Source of the DNA: an uncultured Candidatus Actinomarina sp.
GTDB lineage: Bacteria > Actinomycetota > Acidimicrobiia > Actinomarinales > Actinomarinaceae
Length of the DNA stretch: 64,000 nucleotides
NCBI GenBank assembly: GCA_902526825.1
Contig: CABZMN010000003.1
Span: 1-64,000 of the forward strand
Direction: 5' to 3'
Shown here: positions 46,806-57,794 of the stretch, piece after piece
How positions within the stretch are numbered: position 1 is the stretch's first letter
Layout of the letters: the number at the start of each line of letters is the position of its first letter
The notes under the pieces: generated by a model
What the model was told of the DNA's origin: nothing
The model's database searches: none
Seen by the model: only the letters and a program-made list of their open reading frames with translations
Made by a program: the position numbers and the translations under genes

Positions 46806-48189
46806 TTAATATTTCAAAATAACTTTCTCTACATTCATCATTATTAAGACTAGTATTACAAGCCTGTAATTCTAAAGAAGATACCTCTCTAAAGCCTTTT
46901 CGAATTACACCAGCAGTAATATCCAGAGTCATCAAAATTACAACGATATAAATTAAAGAGGCTTTGAAAACATTTGTATTTTTTATAAAGTAACTTACCG
47001 TTATTAAAATTAGAAAATAGATTAAATACTTCTTTGTATTATCAAGATAAAAGATTAAGAGGTAACTACCTGCTAAAAAATCATATTTTTTTTCAAATAT
47101 ATCAAAAATAATTAAATATAAAAGCAAAAAAATGATTATAGCTGTGAAATGTTGACTGTATCTCATCCATTTAAGTGGATTTAGAATCCAGAACCAAAGA
47201 TATGTGGAAATTAACGACAAAAAAATTGGGATAGTTACATATCCAAACTTTAGGTCCAGTATTTTTCTATTTTTAAGTATAAGTAAAGATCCCAATATTG
47301 GAATTATTCCAATTCTAATTTTTTCATAAATGTTCCATTGAGAATATTCTGATAATAAAATAGCCTGCTTAAGTGAAGTTAAACTGAAATTATCATTTTC
47401 AATCCCGGACGCGTTGGAGTCTCCAACAAAATAGTAAAGATCAAAAAAGTACTTTATTAATCCCCCATCATTATATGTAAATTGAATTAAGGTCAACCAT
47501 GGGATAAGTGGAATCAAGAAATAAACAAAGTCATTAAAAATTGTTTTTAAAGATCTTGAATGATTTAAGTGAGTTAAGTAGAAAATTGCAAAAATCAAAA
47601 TATTTAATAGTTTGCCCAAAAAAATTGAAAATCCGAATAACAATAACGAAAGTTTTCTACTTTTATTAAAGAGAAGCATGGCTGTGGTAATCAAGATTAC
47701 TGATGGTATCTCACCTAATGAGTAAAGTATTCCCTGCCACCAAGGAATTGTAAAACAAACAATTAATGGAAATATCCAAACATACCTATTACTTAATCCT
47801 ATTTTTTTTATTAAAGTGTAGGAACAAATTATCAGTAAAAAGCAAATCCAATAGTAATTAAAAATTCTGGAATAAAAGATGTCGTTAGTTGCTATCCATC
47901 CAAAAACTGATCCAATTGCTGAAATTGGTCCAGAAGTTAAATAAACGCTAAATGTTCCACCAAGAAAACCTCCAGCGCTAAAATTTAGTTCTTTTACTAA
48001 ATGATAGTTTGAAGAAAGTGACACATACTCATCTATAAATGGTTTTAAATCAATGGCTTTGTTTTTTACATAGTTGTAAGAAATAAATAATTGAAATATT
48101 AAAAATGGTGCTAGAAATATTTTTCTTATACCTGAGGGACCAAGAGCTTCTTTAATTCCTCTTAAATCATTTGCCATTTCCTGAAACAT
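46798..48189 (-). CDS. Polytopic membrane protein
   Basis: 463 aa, many hydrophobic segments, overlaps neighbouring genes in the operon. Confidence 0.6.
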   Translation of the reverse strand: MFQEMANDLRGIKEALGPSGIRKIFLAPFLIFQLFISYNYVKNKAIDLKPFIDEYVSLSSNYHLVKELNFSAGGFLGGTFSVYLTSGPISAIGSVFGWIATNDIFYSRIFNYYWICFLLIICSYTLIKKIGLSNRYVWIFPLIVCFTIPWWQGILYSLGEIPSVILITTAMLLFNKSRKLSLLLFGFSIFLGKLLNILIFAIFYLTHLNHSRSLKTIFNDFVYFLIPLIPWLTLIQFTYNDGGLIKYFFDLYYFVGDSNASGIENDNFSLTSLKQAILLSEYSQWNIYEKIRIGIIPILGSLLILKNRKILDLKFGYVTIPIFLSLISTYLWFWILNPLKWMRYSQHFTAIIIFLLLYLIIFDIFEKKYDFLAGSYLLIFYLDNTKKYLIYFLILITVSYFIKNTNVFKASLIYIVVILMTLDITAGVIRKGFREVSSLELQACNTSLNNDECRESYFEILNE

Positions 48190-49052
48190 TATTTTAAAAA
48201 TTCCACATAATTTTTAGGTAAATATTTATCTAATTTTTTGCTATGAACATGTAAATTAACTAAATCAATTTTTTGGTTATCAAGATTAATATATGCTTTT
48301 CCACCTACATACACTGGCAATATTTCTTTACTATTCATTAAGTCATATGTCTGATGGTCTTTGTCAATATATCTTTTTGAAAATCTTTTATTGTGTAGAC
48401 CTCCCAAATATTGACCATAAGATCCTGGATCAAACAAAAAATTATTATTTTCTTTGGGTAATGTTGGGAGAATATTGAAAAATTTATTTTCTTCTAAATA
48501 TGACAAATATAAACCTCTCATTTCTACAAGACTCTTGCCATCATAATATTTATCTTCATAAAATTTTTTGTTCTCATAAATATTTACTAGTGTGTCACAG
48601 ACTTTTTTGTAAGTTACAAGACTATCAATGTATGAGTAACCAAAAATTAACATATCTTTAGAAAGTTTTGTAATGTTTATTTTTGAATTTTCAAAAATCG
48701 TATTGATTGCATCAAAAGATTTAAAAATAATGACGTCATTGTCAAAATGAATAAACTTATCAATATTAAAGTGGTTTGCAATCTCATATAAATAAAATAT
48801 CCGTTGTAATGAAGTTTTCCATAGTGGATTGTTGTCAAGTCTTTCAAATTTCTCGAGCTCTTCTATCTTATTAATGTAGTGCGAATCAAAAAAATAGTTA
48901 GAATTTATAAACGTAACTCTATCATGATCAAGTTTTGAATTATCTGAACCACAAAAATAAATTTTTGAATCATCTTCAACTGATAGTACTGCGTTTAAAG
49001 ATGTTAAAACATGTTTAGGTATTTCGCCTGAATAGTAAAAAATATAATCCAC
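48189..49052 (-). CDS. GT-A glycosyltransferase-like protein (GT8/GT32-like)
   Basis: LQRIFYLYEIANHFNIDKFIHFDNDVIIFKSFD (DxD). Confidence 0.65.
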   Translation of the reverse strand: MDYIFYYSGEIPKHVLTSLNAVLSVEDDSKIYFCGSDNSKLDHDRVTFINSNYFFDSHYINKIEELEKFERLDNNPLWKTSLQRIFYLYEIANHFNIDKFIHFDNDVIIFKSFDAINTIFENSKINITKLSKDMLIFGYSYIDSLVTYKKVCDTLVNIYENKKFYEDKYYDGKSLVEMRGLYLSYLEENKFFNILPTLPKENNNFLFDPGSYGQYLGGLHNKRFSKRYIDKDHQTYDLMNSKEILPVYVGGKAYINLDNQKIDLVNLHVHSKKLDKYLPKNYVEFLK

Positions 49053-49149
49053 AACAAAAGTTATTTTAAATTTATTTTGGTCATTTGTATCAGGATACCC
49101 TTAATTATTCTTAATAAAGTAGAATAATTACTAACCAGTGTGATATTAA

Positions 49150-49941
49150 ATGAATTCTGAGAACAAGATCTATATACATGCCGATGATTACGGATACACA
49201 AAATCTATGTCATCAAAAATTCTTGACTGCGTAAATGATGGAAAAGTTAACAGTATTTCAATAATGATAGATGGCAACTCAGAAGCATTAACAAAAATTA
49301 AAGGTATTAAAAATACAGAGATAAGACTGCATTTAAACCTGACTTCTATAAATTCTGTTGGAAATCAAATGCATAAGGAAAAGCTTTTAAAATTATCTTT
49401 TTTGAAACTTTTTTTTGCTAATAAAAAATTGAAAAAAATTTGCATTGAAGAAATCGATCACCAAATAGATAAGTTTTGTAAACTTTATGATCTTGAAAGC
49501 CTTGAACTTGATGGACATCACCATATACAAATTATTCCATGGATTTATAAACATTTAACAAATCAAGAAAGGTATGAAATTACAAATATAAGAATCCCAT
49601 CTGAAAAAATATATTTATTAAATTTTGCTTCAATATTAAGAATTACATTCTATAGAAATCTTTTTGCTCTAATTGTCTTAAAGTATTTAAGTTTAGGAAA
49701 AAAGCAATCCTCGAAAAGAGGTTTTGCAGGATTGCTTTATTCTGGGATATATAAAATAAACTCCTTAGAAAAACATATAAAAAAATTAAAGGAAACTTAT
49801 ACAGAATTTGAGATTTCATTTCACCCAGGACATCCTGATTATAACGAATACGATCTTTTTAAGAAAAATCATTTGAAATATGTAACTTCTATTAATCGAA
49901 TTAATGAGTATAAGTTACTTCAAAGTGATTTTAAATACTGA
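49150..49941 (+). CDS. ChbG/HpnK (YdjC-like) carbohydrate deacetylase
   Basis: YIHADDYGYTKSMSSKILDCVNDGKVNSISIMID, RLHLNLTS, LDGHHHIQIIPWI, SFHPGHPDYNEY. Confidence 0.9.
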   Translation: MNSENKIYIHADDYGYTKSMSSKILDCVNDGKVNSISIMIDGNSEALTKIKGIKNTEIRLHLNLTSINSVGNQMHKEKLLKLSFLKLFFANKKLKKICIEEIDHQIDKFCKLYDLESLELDGHHHIQIIPWIYKHLTNQERYEITNIRIPSEKIYLLNFASILRITFYRNLFALIVLKYLSLGKKQSSKRGFAGLLYSGIYKINSLEKHIKKLKETYTEFEISFHPGHPDYNEYDLFKKNHLKYVTSINRINEYKLLQSDFKY

Positions 49942-50639
49942 TACTTTATTTCTCTTAAGTTTTTAAGCATCTTTATTGAATCAGAAATCAAATTTATATT
50001 TGAATTATTGCTGTTGGATATTTCTAGTACATCTATGCTTAATGGTTCTATATTTGATTTTTTAGCTAATAAAAATAACTCAATGTCATAAAGATATTCA
50101 TTATTTTCAAATTTAGATGCATTTTTAAATTCTTCTAAATTTATAAATTTTAAACCTGCTTGAGTATCCTTAGCCAAAATTTGTAAGTATCCTCTCACAA
50201 TCAAATTAAAAATATAACCTGCAACTAACCTCAACACAGGTGTTTTTAAAATTATCTCTCTATTTAATTTTCTTTTTGCATAAATAAATGGACTAATAGG
50301 TAAATCTTTTTCAAAAAAATGGTGAAAAAGATCAAAACTATATGAAAAGTCAGAATCATAAAGGATTACATTTTTATATTTTGAATTATTTAATCCCCAC
50401 CTTACAGCACTGCCTTTACCTTTTTCATCAAGAAACTTAATTCTGATATTTGGATCTTGAAACAAACTCTCCTCTAAAATTTTGGCATTTTCAAAAGAAC
50501 TATTATTTGAAATAATCAGTATCTCGTATTTTTGAAAGTGTTCTCCCATAAAACTTTTTAAAAAAGATATATTTCTTTTTATAATTTTTTCATGGTTTTT
50601 CGTCGGCAGCAAAATGGAAGTCTCAATGTACTTATTCAT
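49920..50639 (-). CDS. GT2 glycosyltransferase (ALG5/DPM1-like)
   Basis: ILLPTKNHEKIIKRNI, ILIISNNSSFEN, GKGSAVRWGLNNSKYKNVILYDSDFSY. Confidence 0.85.
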   Translation of the reverse strand: MNKYIETSILLPTKNHEKIIKRNISFLKSFMGEHFQKYEILIISNNSSFENAKILEESLFQDPNIRIKFLDEKGKGSAVRWGLNNSKYKNVILYDSDFSYSFDLFHHFFEKDLPISPFIYAKRKLNREIILKTPVLRLVAGYIFNLIVRGYLQILAKDTQAGLKFINLEEFKNASKFENNEYLYDIELFLLAKKSNIEPLSIDVLEISNSNNSNINLISDSIKMLKNLREIKYQYLKSL

Positions 50640-51972
50640 TTTGTGTTACAAATTTATAAATATTTTTAAATCTATAAGCTTTAATTTCATTAAAGATAAT
50701 TAATAAAATACATGAAATAAAAACATATATTGAAATTCTTCCAATTATGGCAAAAAAGTTATCAATATATATTAATTCTGGATTACGGTTTGTAATTTTT
50801 AATCCTATAGGTAGTAAAAAAATAAATAAATGAACAATTTTTGTGCTTTCTAGTTTCTTATAAAAAACATAAGATATTGGCAAAAAGAGTGCAATTCTGT
50901 AGTCATAATTGGCGTACATAAAATTCAAACAAATTAAAAATGCAAATGAATAAAAGATTAATTCTTCCGCTTCATTGAGTTGAAAATCTGAAAACAATTT
51001 TAAACGATTGAGGGTCAGTGCCAGTAATAATATAATCACAATCAATAAAATATAGACTGCATTTACACCAACTCCAAGAATCTTATCCAATATCAAAGAG
51101 TCTGATAATAAGCCAAAGGTTGTTCTTAGGTCTGCGGGTCTCCATTCTGTTGCAAGAACATCCATATAATAAATTGAGTCAAGTAAATAAACTACAAAAA
51201 ATAAAATTATCGCATTGAAGTTCATCTGAAATAGTTTTTTATCTTTTTTGATTACAAAATAGAATGTTAGACCTACTAATAATCCAAATGGATGGAGTTT
51301 ATAGAGGGATAAAATTAAAATAAAAAAAGTACCTAGCCTGGGATATTTTATGTAATTTATCAAGCAATAAATTGATACTAAGAAAATAAAAATATCAATA
51401 TTCATTCTTTCTATCAAAAAGTTTGTTGCTGGTGACAAAAATAAAATTGTTATGAAAAAATAATTCTCGTTTCGATCAATTACATATTTATACAAGTAAA
51501 GTACCGAAACAATTGCAGCAAAAGATAAGATTAATGTTGCAATCCATATATCCCCTAAAAATGGTATTTTTGTTGAAAGTGGTCCATACTTTGCAGAATA
51601 GGGACATGAAATATAACTGGTTGTTGAAAATTTATAATAATATTTATCAACATTGGTAATGATGCATTTCATGGATACAAGATTTTGCTGAAGATCAAAA
51701 AATCTGGTATTTGCATAAGAAAAATTATACAGAGAGAAAGAATCCCAATTGCTATCAAATGAGCTTGATAGAGAAAAAACGAATCTTAAAAAATAAAAAG
51801 TGAACACACTTACTAAATAGAATATTTTCTCTTTATCAATTATCTTGTAAAGATTTGTGATAAATAAAATACATGTAAAAATATAAAAATAACTTATTTC
51901 AAGATATAAAAATAAAATAAATACAGAAAGAATGAGGTACTTAGATATTTTTGATTCGAATTTAAGTTTCAT
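50632..51972 (-). CDS. Polytopic membrane protein, GT87/GT-C-like
   Basis: 446 aa hydrophobic; NIDIFIFLVSIYCLINYIKYPRLGTFFILILSLYKLHPFGLLVGL resembles GT87 proteins; paired with GT2. Confidence 0.6.
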   Translation of the reverse strand: MKLKFESKISKYLILSVFILFLYLEISYFYIFTCILFITNLYKIIDKEKIFYLVSVFTFYFLRFVFSLSSSFDSNWDSFSLYNFSYANTRFFDLQQNLVSMKCIITNVDKYYYKFSTTSYISCPYSAKYGPLSTKIPFLGDIWIATLILSFAAIVSVLYLYKYVIDRNENYFFITILFLSPATNFLIERMNIDIFIFLVSIYCLINYIKYPRLGTFFILILSLYKLHPFGLLVGLTFYFVIKKDKKLFQMNFNAIILFFVVYLLDSIYYMDVLATEWRPADLRTTFGLLSDSLILDKILGVGVNAVYILLIVIILLLALTLNRLKLFSDFQLNEAEELIFYSFAFLICLNFMYANYDYRIALFLPISYVFYKKLESTKIVHLFIFLLPIGLKITNRNPELIYIDNFFAIIGRISIYVFISCILLIIFNEIKAYRFKNIYKFVTQNE

Positions 51973-53084
51973 TTAGTTATCTCAGCTAATGTATTTTCTA
52001 TACTTTTTACGATTTTTTTTTGAATTTTTTTATTTATATGGGCTCCCATTGGAAGATATAGACCATTTTTTCCAAGGTTTTCACTTACAGGAAGGAGGGC
52101 TATGTCTTCACTAACCTGTTCTCTATAAGCTGGTTGTAAGTGTAAAGGCCAAAAAAATGGTCTTGTTTCTATATTTTTTTTATACAGTCTTTCCATTAAT
52201 TCATCTCTTATACCGTCTTTTTTGAGAACAATTCCATAAACCCAATAATTATTTTTAATTTCTCTAAAGCTTTTTTCAGGAGTAATAATCTCAGCATTGT
52301 TCTTAAATAGATCGTTATAAACTCGTGCTTGTTGTTGTTTTTTTTTAATAATTTTTTCTACATTATCAATTTGAGAAAATGCAAGCGCAGCTTGAAGGCC
52401 ACTTATCCTATAGTTCCAATAAAAATTATCATGAACAAACCTATTACTAGCCTTAAAATCTAGATTCCTCATTTGAATGATTTTTTTATAAAAATCTTTA
52501 TTATTTGTTAAGATCATTCCACCTTCTCCAGAAGTTATATGTTTGTTGGCATAAAAACTAAATGTTGAAAGATCTCCATATGAACCGCAGTATTTGTTTC
52601 CAATTTTTATACCATGAGCTTCTGCAGTATCTTCAATTAAAAATAGATTATTTTCTTTACAATATTTACTAATTTCATCAATTTCGGCGGGTAATCCATA
52701 TGTATGAACTACTAGAACACCCTTTGTTCTTGATGATTTTAATTTTTTAATTTCGTCCAGAGTAATATTCCAGGTTTTTTTGTCAACATCAGAAAACACA
52801 GGTTTTGCTCCTGTCCGAATTATTGATGATAAACAAGAAATAATTGAGAAGGCTGGAAGAATTATTTCATCATTCTCATCCAAATCAAGAGTTTGAAGAG
52901 CTAAGTCTAGAGCAACAGAACCATTTGATACAGCTATACCGTATTTCATTCCTATAAATTGTTTAAATTTTTCCTCAAGTTTACCTATATAGGTGCTTGA
53001 ACCAGATATCTGTTTTTTAATAAGTGCCTTATTAACTTCAAGTACATCAGAAGGGCTAGTCCAAGGCTCGAATACTCTTATCAC
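51969..53084 (-). CDS. DegT/DnrJ/EryC1 aminotransferase
   Basis: KYGIAVSNGSVALDLALQTLDLDENDEIILPAFSIIS, LIEDTAEAHG, GDLSTFSFYANKHITSGEGGMILT. Confidence 0.93.
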   Translation of the reverse strand: MIRVFEPWTSPSDVLEVNKALIKKQISGSSTYIGKLEEKFKQFIGMKYGIAVSNGSVALDLALQTLDLDENDEIILPAFSIISCLSSIIRTGAKPVFSDVDKKTWNITLDEIKKLKSSRTKGVLVVHTYGLPAEIDEISKYCKENNLFLIEDTAEAHGIKIGNKYCGSYGDLSTFSFYANKHITSGEGGMILTNNKDFYKKIIQMRNLDFKASNRFVHDNFYWNYRISGLQAALAFSQIDNVEKIIKKKQQQARVYNDLFKNNAEIITPEKSFREIKNNYWVYGIVLKKDGIRDELMERLYKKNIETRPFFWPLHLQPAYREQVSEDIALLPVSENLGKNGLYLPMGAHINKKIQKKIVKSIENTLAEITK

Positions 53085-53476
53085 TAAAAACGCTCTTTGT
53101 CATTTTCTGGATCGTAAGGTCCTTGTTTAATTTCAATAAATTTTGAATCTTCAATAATATTTATAGCATGACCTCCATCAAAAATAATAATTATCATTCC
53201 TTCAGATGCTGATAGTTTATCGACAAAATTTTTTTCATTATCATATATTTCAATCTCTAAATTTCCTTCTTGAACATAAATAACTTCAGATGTTGTTTGA
53301 ATATTTCGATTTTGTTTGTAATGATAATGTCTATCAATATTCTCTCCTTCCTTTAAGTTAAAAGAAGCAACCTGCATATCTAAATTATTTTCTGTGTAAA
53401 AATTTTTAGCTTGTTCATTTTCGTTTGCGTTAACTATAAAAGCCAAAATGTCACCATTTTTATCATAAATTTTCAT
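53084..53476 (-). CDS. Cupin-fold protein
   Basis: DRHYHYKQNRNIQTTSEVIYVQEGNLEIEIYD...IIFDGGHAINIIED. Confidence 0.75.
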   Translation of the reverse strand: MKIYDKNGDILAFIVNANENEQAKNFYTENNLDMQVASFNLKEGENIDRHYHYKQNRNIQTTSEVIYVQEGNLEIEIYDNEKNFVDKLSASEGMIIIIFDGGHAINIIEDSKFIEIKQGPYDPENDKERF

Positions 53477-54262
53477 TTAAAATGCTCCCCTACAATTATA
53501 AGCAGCTTTAATATATGGTATGCCTCTTGAAATTAATTGAAACAAGTTAGACGCTGTTTTAGATTCACCATGTATCCTTGTTTCACAAATATAACCAATT
53601 TCTTTTATATTGACCTTGTTCTTTAAAAGATCTGCAACCAGATAAACGAAGTATTCACCATAGTTTGATTTTTCAAAGTTAGGTTTTGAAAATAGTGTCT
53701 TTTTCCCAATTATAAATCCGCTTGTTAAATCTTTTATATCTGAACCAAATAATCTAACTAGGAATTTATTGAAATACATGGAAAATATCATACCAAATAC
53801 AGAGTCACTTGAATTATTTACATTTTTTATTGCTTTAAAAAATGATGTATTTAAATCCTTAACTCCTTTGTATCCACCTCCTACAACAAAACGAGATCCA
53901 ATTACTACTAAATTTTCATTATTAAAAAAGTGATCAATCAGGTTTCCTAAGGCTGTAGCTGGCATTGATCCGTCTGCATCTAGCCATGCAACATTATCAT
54001 TTATGGATAGTTCAATTCCCTCATAAATTGACATAGGTAGAGATGGAGAGTTTTTTCTTTCTACAAATTTTATATTTCCATATACCTTGTTTAGTTCATT
54101 ACAAACTTCATTTGAATCATCAACTGAACCATCATCTACAATTAGTATTTCATAATTTGATATATCTCTTGAGCTGATGATGTCTACTATTTCTGGTATA
54201 AGACTTTTAAGGTTTTTACTTTCATTTAATGTTGGAAGAATAATTGATAAATTTTTATTCAT
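53477..54262 (-). CDS. GT2 glycosyltransferase
   Basis: SIILPTLNESKNLKSLIPEIV, ILIVDDGSVDDSNEV, AWLDADGSMP, SRFVVGGGYKG. Confidence 0.9.
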   Translation of the reverse strand: MNKNLSIILPTLNESKNLKSLIPEIVDIISSRDISNYEILIVDDGSVDDSNEVCNELNKVYGNIKFVERKNSPSLPMSIYEGIELSINDNVAWLDADGSMPATALGNLIDHFFNNENLVVIGSRFVVGGGYKGVKDLNTSFFKAIKNVNNSSDSVFGMIFSMYFNKFLVRLFGSDIKDLTSGFIIGKKTLFSKPNFEKSNYGEYFVYLVADLLKNKVNIKEIGYICETRIHGESKTASNLFQLISRGIPYIKAAYNCRGAF

Positions 54263-54990
54263 TTTTTTATTTCTGCAAGTATGAGTAGCCCAAACTTATT
54301 ATTAAATAATTTTCCATATAATTTATCTAATTTTAAAGCTGTTTTCCCAATTAAAAGTGAAAGAAAAATAAATGATGAAATTATTTTTTCAATTTTACAA
54401 ACAAATAGTCCATTTTTTTTTACTGTTGAGTTAAGAAAATTAGAATTGTATTTTACTTTATATTGATTTGAATAGTCTAATTTACCAAATTTACTCAAAA
54501 TAAATTCGATAATATTCATGAAAATAACAAAATTTGGTGTTGTCAAAATTAATCTGCCATCTTCCTTAAGACAATATTTAAACTTCTCGAGATAATCTTC
54601 AGCTTCTTCACTTGTTATGAACTCAAACAATCCTAAACATGTAATTTTGTCAAAATGATTTTCATATTCTTCAAAACTAAAATTTTCTAAATAAAAAAAA
54701 CTTCCAAAATTACCATACTTTTCTGAAGCATAATTAATTTGATTTCTTGAAATATCAACTCCAATTGAATTACTATTTTTGACATATTTTCCAAGAAAAG
54801 TGCCTGAACCACAGGCAAAATCTAAAACAATATCATCGTCTTTAATATATGAATTAACCACACTAAATGTTTTTTTATGCCAGTTAGATTGAATATTTCT
54901 TTTGGAGTTTTTGTCAAATAAGATTGAAGTATCGTAGTATCCTTTAGGGACTTCATTCTTCCAAAAACTGCTCATAATCAATTTAAGCAT
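54259..54990 (-). CDS. SAM-dependent methyltransferase
   Basis: DDIVLDFACGSGTFLGKYVKNSNSIGVDISRNQI, LKEDGRLILTTPN. Confidence 0.9.
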   Translation of the reverse strand: MLKLIMSSFWKNEVPKGYYDTSILFDKNSKRNIQSNWHKKTFSVVNSYIKDDDIVLDFACGSGTFLGKYVKNSNSIGVDISRNQINYASEKYGNFGSFFYLENFSFEEYENHFDKITCLGLFEFITSEEAEDYLEKFKYCLKEDGRLILTTPNFVIFMNIIEFILSKFGKLDYSNQYKVKYNSNFLNSTVKKNGLFVCKIEKIISSFIFLSLLIGKTALKLDKLYGKLFNNKFGLLILAEIKK

Positions 54991-55045
54991 GATTCAATAA
55001 TTCATTCTTAATATTTGACTAATAAGTACTATAGAATATGGAAAT

Positions 55046-55876
55046 ATGAATCAATTTTTTGAAGATGTAGATAAATTATTTGTGATAAATCTTGAGCATG
55101 ATTTGAATAGAAAAAAACATGTAACCGAACAATTTAACAACTTAAAAATATCAAATTTTGAATTTATAGATGCTGTTACCCATAAAGATCAGATAGTTAA
55201 AAATGAGTACATTGAAAATGTTGTAAGCTTTCCACCATGTTTTAGATGTGGTCTTGAAAAATGTACTCATGAAAATAATTTCATAACACCAAAACAAGTT
55301 GCGAATTTCTTATCTATGAAAAAAATAATGCAAATTATTGTTATGAAAAATTATAAAAATGTCCTTATTTTCGAAGATGATTTTGTTTTCAAAACTTTTT
55401 TTAAGAGATCGTACATGCACTTCAGAGATTTTTGGATTAAAAATAAATTGACTGATTTAAACTCCCCTCTTCTTATAAGAATAGGGTCTCACACAAAGGT
55501 GAATAAAAAATATTATTTGAAATTTTTATTTTTCAATAAAAGTACTTTTCTTGAAGATAACGTTGAAAATATGGCAAATCCGTGTTTTCTAATAAATAAT
55601 TTATTTGCAAAACATTTTCTTGACAACTTTAAAAAAATCGAAACTACCAGTGACAATTTTATTCACAGAAAATTATGTGAAAAAAATAATGTGAAGAACT
55701 TTTCAATATATCCTTTTCCTATAAATCAGCTTTCATATGGAAATAAAGAAAATAAGTTTGTATCAACAATTACTGAAATTAATACCAGCGATAAAAAGAA
55801 TTTTGATGAAATTCAAAGAGTCAATGATAGTTTGGAATATAAAAATTTAAAAGAAAATTGGTTAAACCTAGACTAA
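55046..55876 (+). CDS. GT25-like glycosyltransferase
   Basis: DKLFVINLEHDLNRKKHVTEQFNNL...FEFIDAV, KNVLIFEDDFVF. Confidence 0.75.
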   Translation: MNQFFEDVDKLFVINLEHDLNRKKHVTEQFNNLKISNFEFIDAVTHKDQIVKNEYIENVVSFPPCFRCGLEKCTHENNFITPKQVANFLSMKKIMQIIVMKNYKNVLIFEDDFVFKTFFKRSYMHFRDFWIKNKLTDLNSPLLIRIGSHTKVNKKYYLKFLFFNKSTFLEDNVENMANPCFLINNLFAKHFLDNFKKIETTSDNFIHRKLCEKNNVKNFSIYPFPINQLSYGNKENKFVSTITEINTSDKKNFDEIQRVNDSLEYKNLKENWLNLD

Positions 55877-56670
55877 AAATATTTTTGTTTATAACCTATA
55901 AAATAATGTCGAAACTGTCTCTCAACATTGCTTTTATATCCAAATAAATCATATCCAAATTCATCTTCATTGATATTATTTAATCTTTCCTTAATGTATT
56001 TTGGGTGGCTATCTATATCAATTTTCAATACATGATATAAATATCTTTCTTTTATCATTTCAAACCAAGCATCAAACGCTTGATTTGGTTCTGGTCCTCC
56101 TCTTGTTCCATAGTTTCCAAAATATGTGTTCCATGCTTTCGCAAATCTTGCTCGATCTTCTGAAATGATTTCTTTTGTTCTAAAAATTGAATCATATTGA
56201 AAAATTGGAGTATTTAAATTTACAGCGTTTTTATGTACAAGTTGATTTCCGTTGAGCGTCGGCTGACATAAGTCACCTCCTCCATTTAATTTAATTTGTG
56301 GAAACATTTTTTTATTTAAAGCTATACATAGCTTGGTTTTGACTTGATATCTATCTGGTGAAAAAATTTGATACTGAGGAAATGCAACAACTGGCTCTTG
56401 ACTATTAGAGTTTAAAAATTTACGTATCTTTGAAATATCATTTTCATGAAAAAAATAATCAAGATCCATTCTTAAAACCCAATCACCTTTTGCCTTATCA
56501 AAACCTTCTTGAAAGAATTTACCAATCTCCTCCCATGAGAAATCATATTTCCAATTATCTCCGGTTATTACGATTTCATCTGCAAGATCTTCGTAACATT
56601 CAATTGCTTCTTTCCATGGATCTCTTCTTGACTCTGGATCAGTCATTGTTGTACAAACAGATAGTTTCAA
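55873..56670 (-). CDS. GT2-like glycosyltransferase
   Basis: LSVCTTMTDPESRRDPWKEAIECYEDLADEIVITGD...WVLRMDLDYFFHE. Confidence 0.75.
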   Translation of the reverse strand: MKLSVCTTMTDPESRRDPWKEAIECYEDLADEIVITGDNWKYDFSWEEIGKFFQEGFDKAKGDWVLRMDLDYFFHENDISKIRKFLNSNSQEPVVAFPQYQIFSPDRYQVKTKLCIALNKKMFPQIKLNGGGDLCQPTLNGNQLVHKNAVNLNTPIFQYDSIFRTKEIISEDRARFAKAWNTYFGNYGTRGGPEPNQAFDAWFEMIKERYLYHVLKIDIDSHPKYIKERLNNINEDEFGYDLFGYKSNVERQFRHYFIGYKQKYF

Positions 56671-56671
56671 T

Positions 56672-57793
56672 CTAACTCCTTATGATACCTAACAATTTTT
56701 TACCAAATATTTGACAATTAAATTCCATATCAATTAAAGACCTTGCATTCTGAGTTAAATCTTTATATAAAACCTCATTATCTTCTAAATCGTTAATTGC
56801 AGAATCCCACTCCTCTAATGTATTTTCAAGAGCAAAATAAATATTTTTTTTGTGACTAAAATGCTCACTGTCCCAAAAGCCATCAGTTTTTGATATTATC
56901 ACAGGAGTCATCATTGACATTGACTGTAATGCAACACTCTGGCCAGATGGTTGTAGTGAATTTTTTAATGGAATTATGGTTATCTTTGCTTTTGAGTACA
57001 AATTGACTAGAAAACTATCTTCTAAGAAACCTTTATTCCATGAACCTTTATATAAAGATATATTTTCAATATTTTTTAGTTCTTCTTCTTTTTGTTCAGT
57101 AACAACAATAAATTCTCTCTCTGGCATGTTTAGTGCTAATTGTTTTAAAAACTTGAAATCTCTGTTTGAATCGTTTCCAATGAATAATAGATAATCTTCC
57201 CTCTCACTATCTTTTTTTGTCCAGAACTGATTATCAATTCCAAATGGTAAAAATTTAATTTTTTTATTATATTTTCTAAATTCATTCATTCCATGAAGAT
57301 ATTCTTTATGACCAATAAAGATTAAGTTATCGATGTTGCGAATCAAAATATTATGGAGAAATTTATGAATTCTTAGTATTATTTTCTTTTTAGAGCTTGA
57401 GTTAAACATTCCCATCGCAAAAACTGAAAATTTTGTATTTTTATTTGTTAATTTTGAATAAAAAATAAAAGGTAATAAGGAATGCCCTATTCTCGTATTG
57501 GTCATTATTAAATGATTTGTAGATTGAATTTTTTTATAATTTTTAATTCTCAATATTCCTGAAAAGTCATATTGAAATTTTAATAATTTAACAATTAAGT
57601 TTTGTATTGTTCCAAGAATAAAATTAGCTACATTATTTATTTTTCCACCGAACTCCATAATCTCAACATTTAATCCTTGATGTTCAAAATATTGATAACC
57701 ATAAAAAAACTCCTCTGGTGAATCTTTTCCTTCAATTATTCTTTTATTTCTGGCATTAAAATAAACAAAAATAGCGTCAGTTTTTTCTTTCAT
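56672..57793 (-). CDS. GT4-like glycosyltransferase
   Basis: IKFLPFGIDNQFW, YLLFIGNDSNRDFKFLKQLA, ITIIPLKNSLQPSGQSVALQSMSMMTPVIIS. Confidence 0.85.
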   Translation of the reverse strand: MKEKTDAIFVYFNARNKRIIEGKDSPEEFFYGYQYFEHQGLNVEIMEFGGKINNVANFILGTIQNLIVKLLKFQYDFSGILRIKNYKKIQSTNHLIMTNTRIGHSLLPFIFYSKLTNKNTKFSVFAMGMFNSSSKKKIILRIHKFLHNILIRNIDNLIFIGHKEYLHGMNEFRKYNKKIKFLPFGIDNQFWTKKDSEREDYLLFIGNDSNRDFKFLKQLALNMPEREFIVVTEQKEEELKNIENISLYKGSWNKGFLEDSFLVNLYSKAKITIIPLKNSLQPSGQSVALQSMSMMTPVIISKTDGFWDSEHFSHKKNIYFALENTLEEWDSAINDLEDNEVLYKDLTQNARSLIDMEFNCQIFGKKLLGIIRS

Positions 57794-57794
57794 A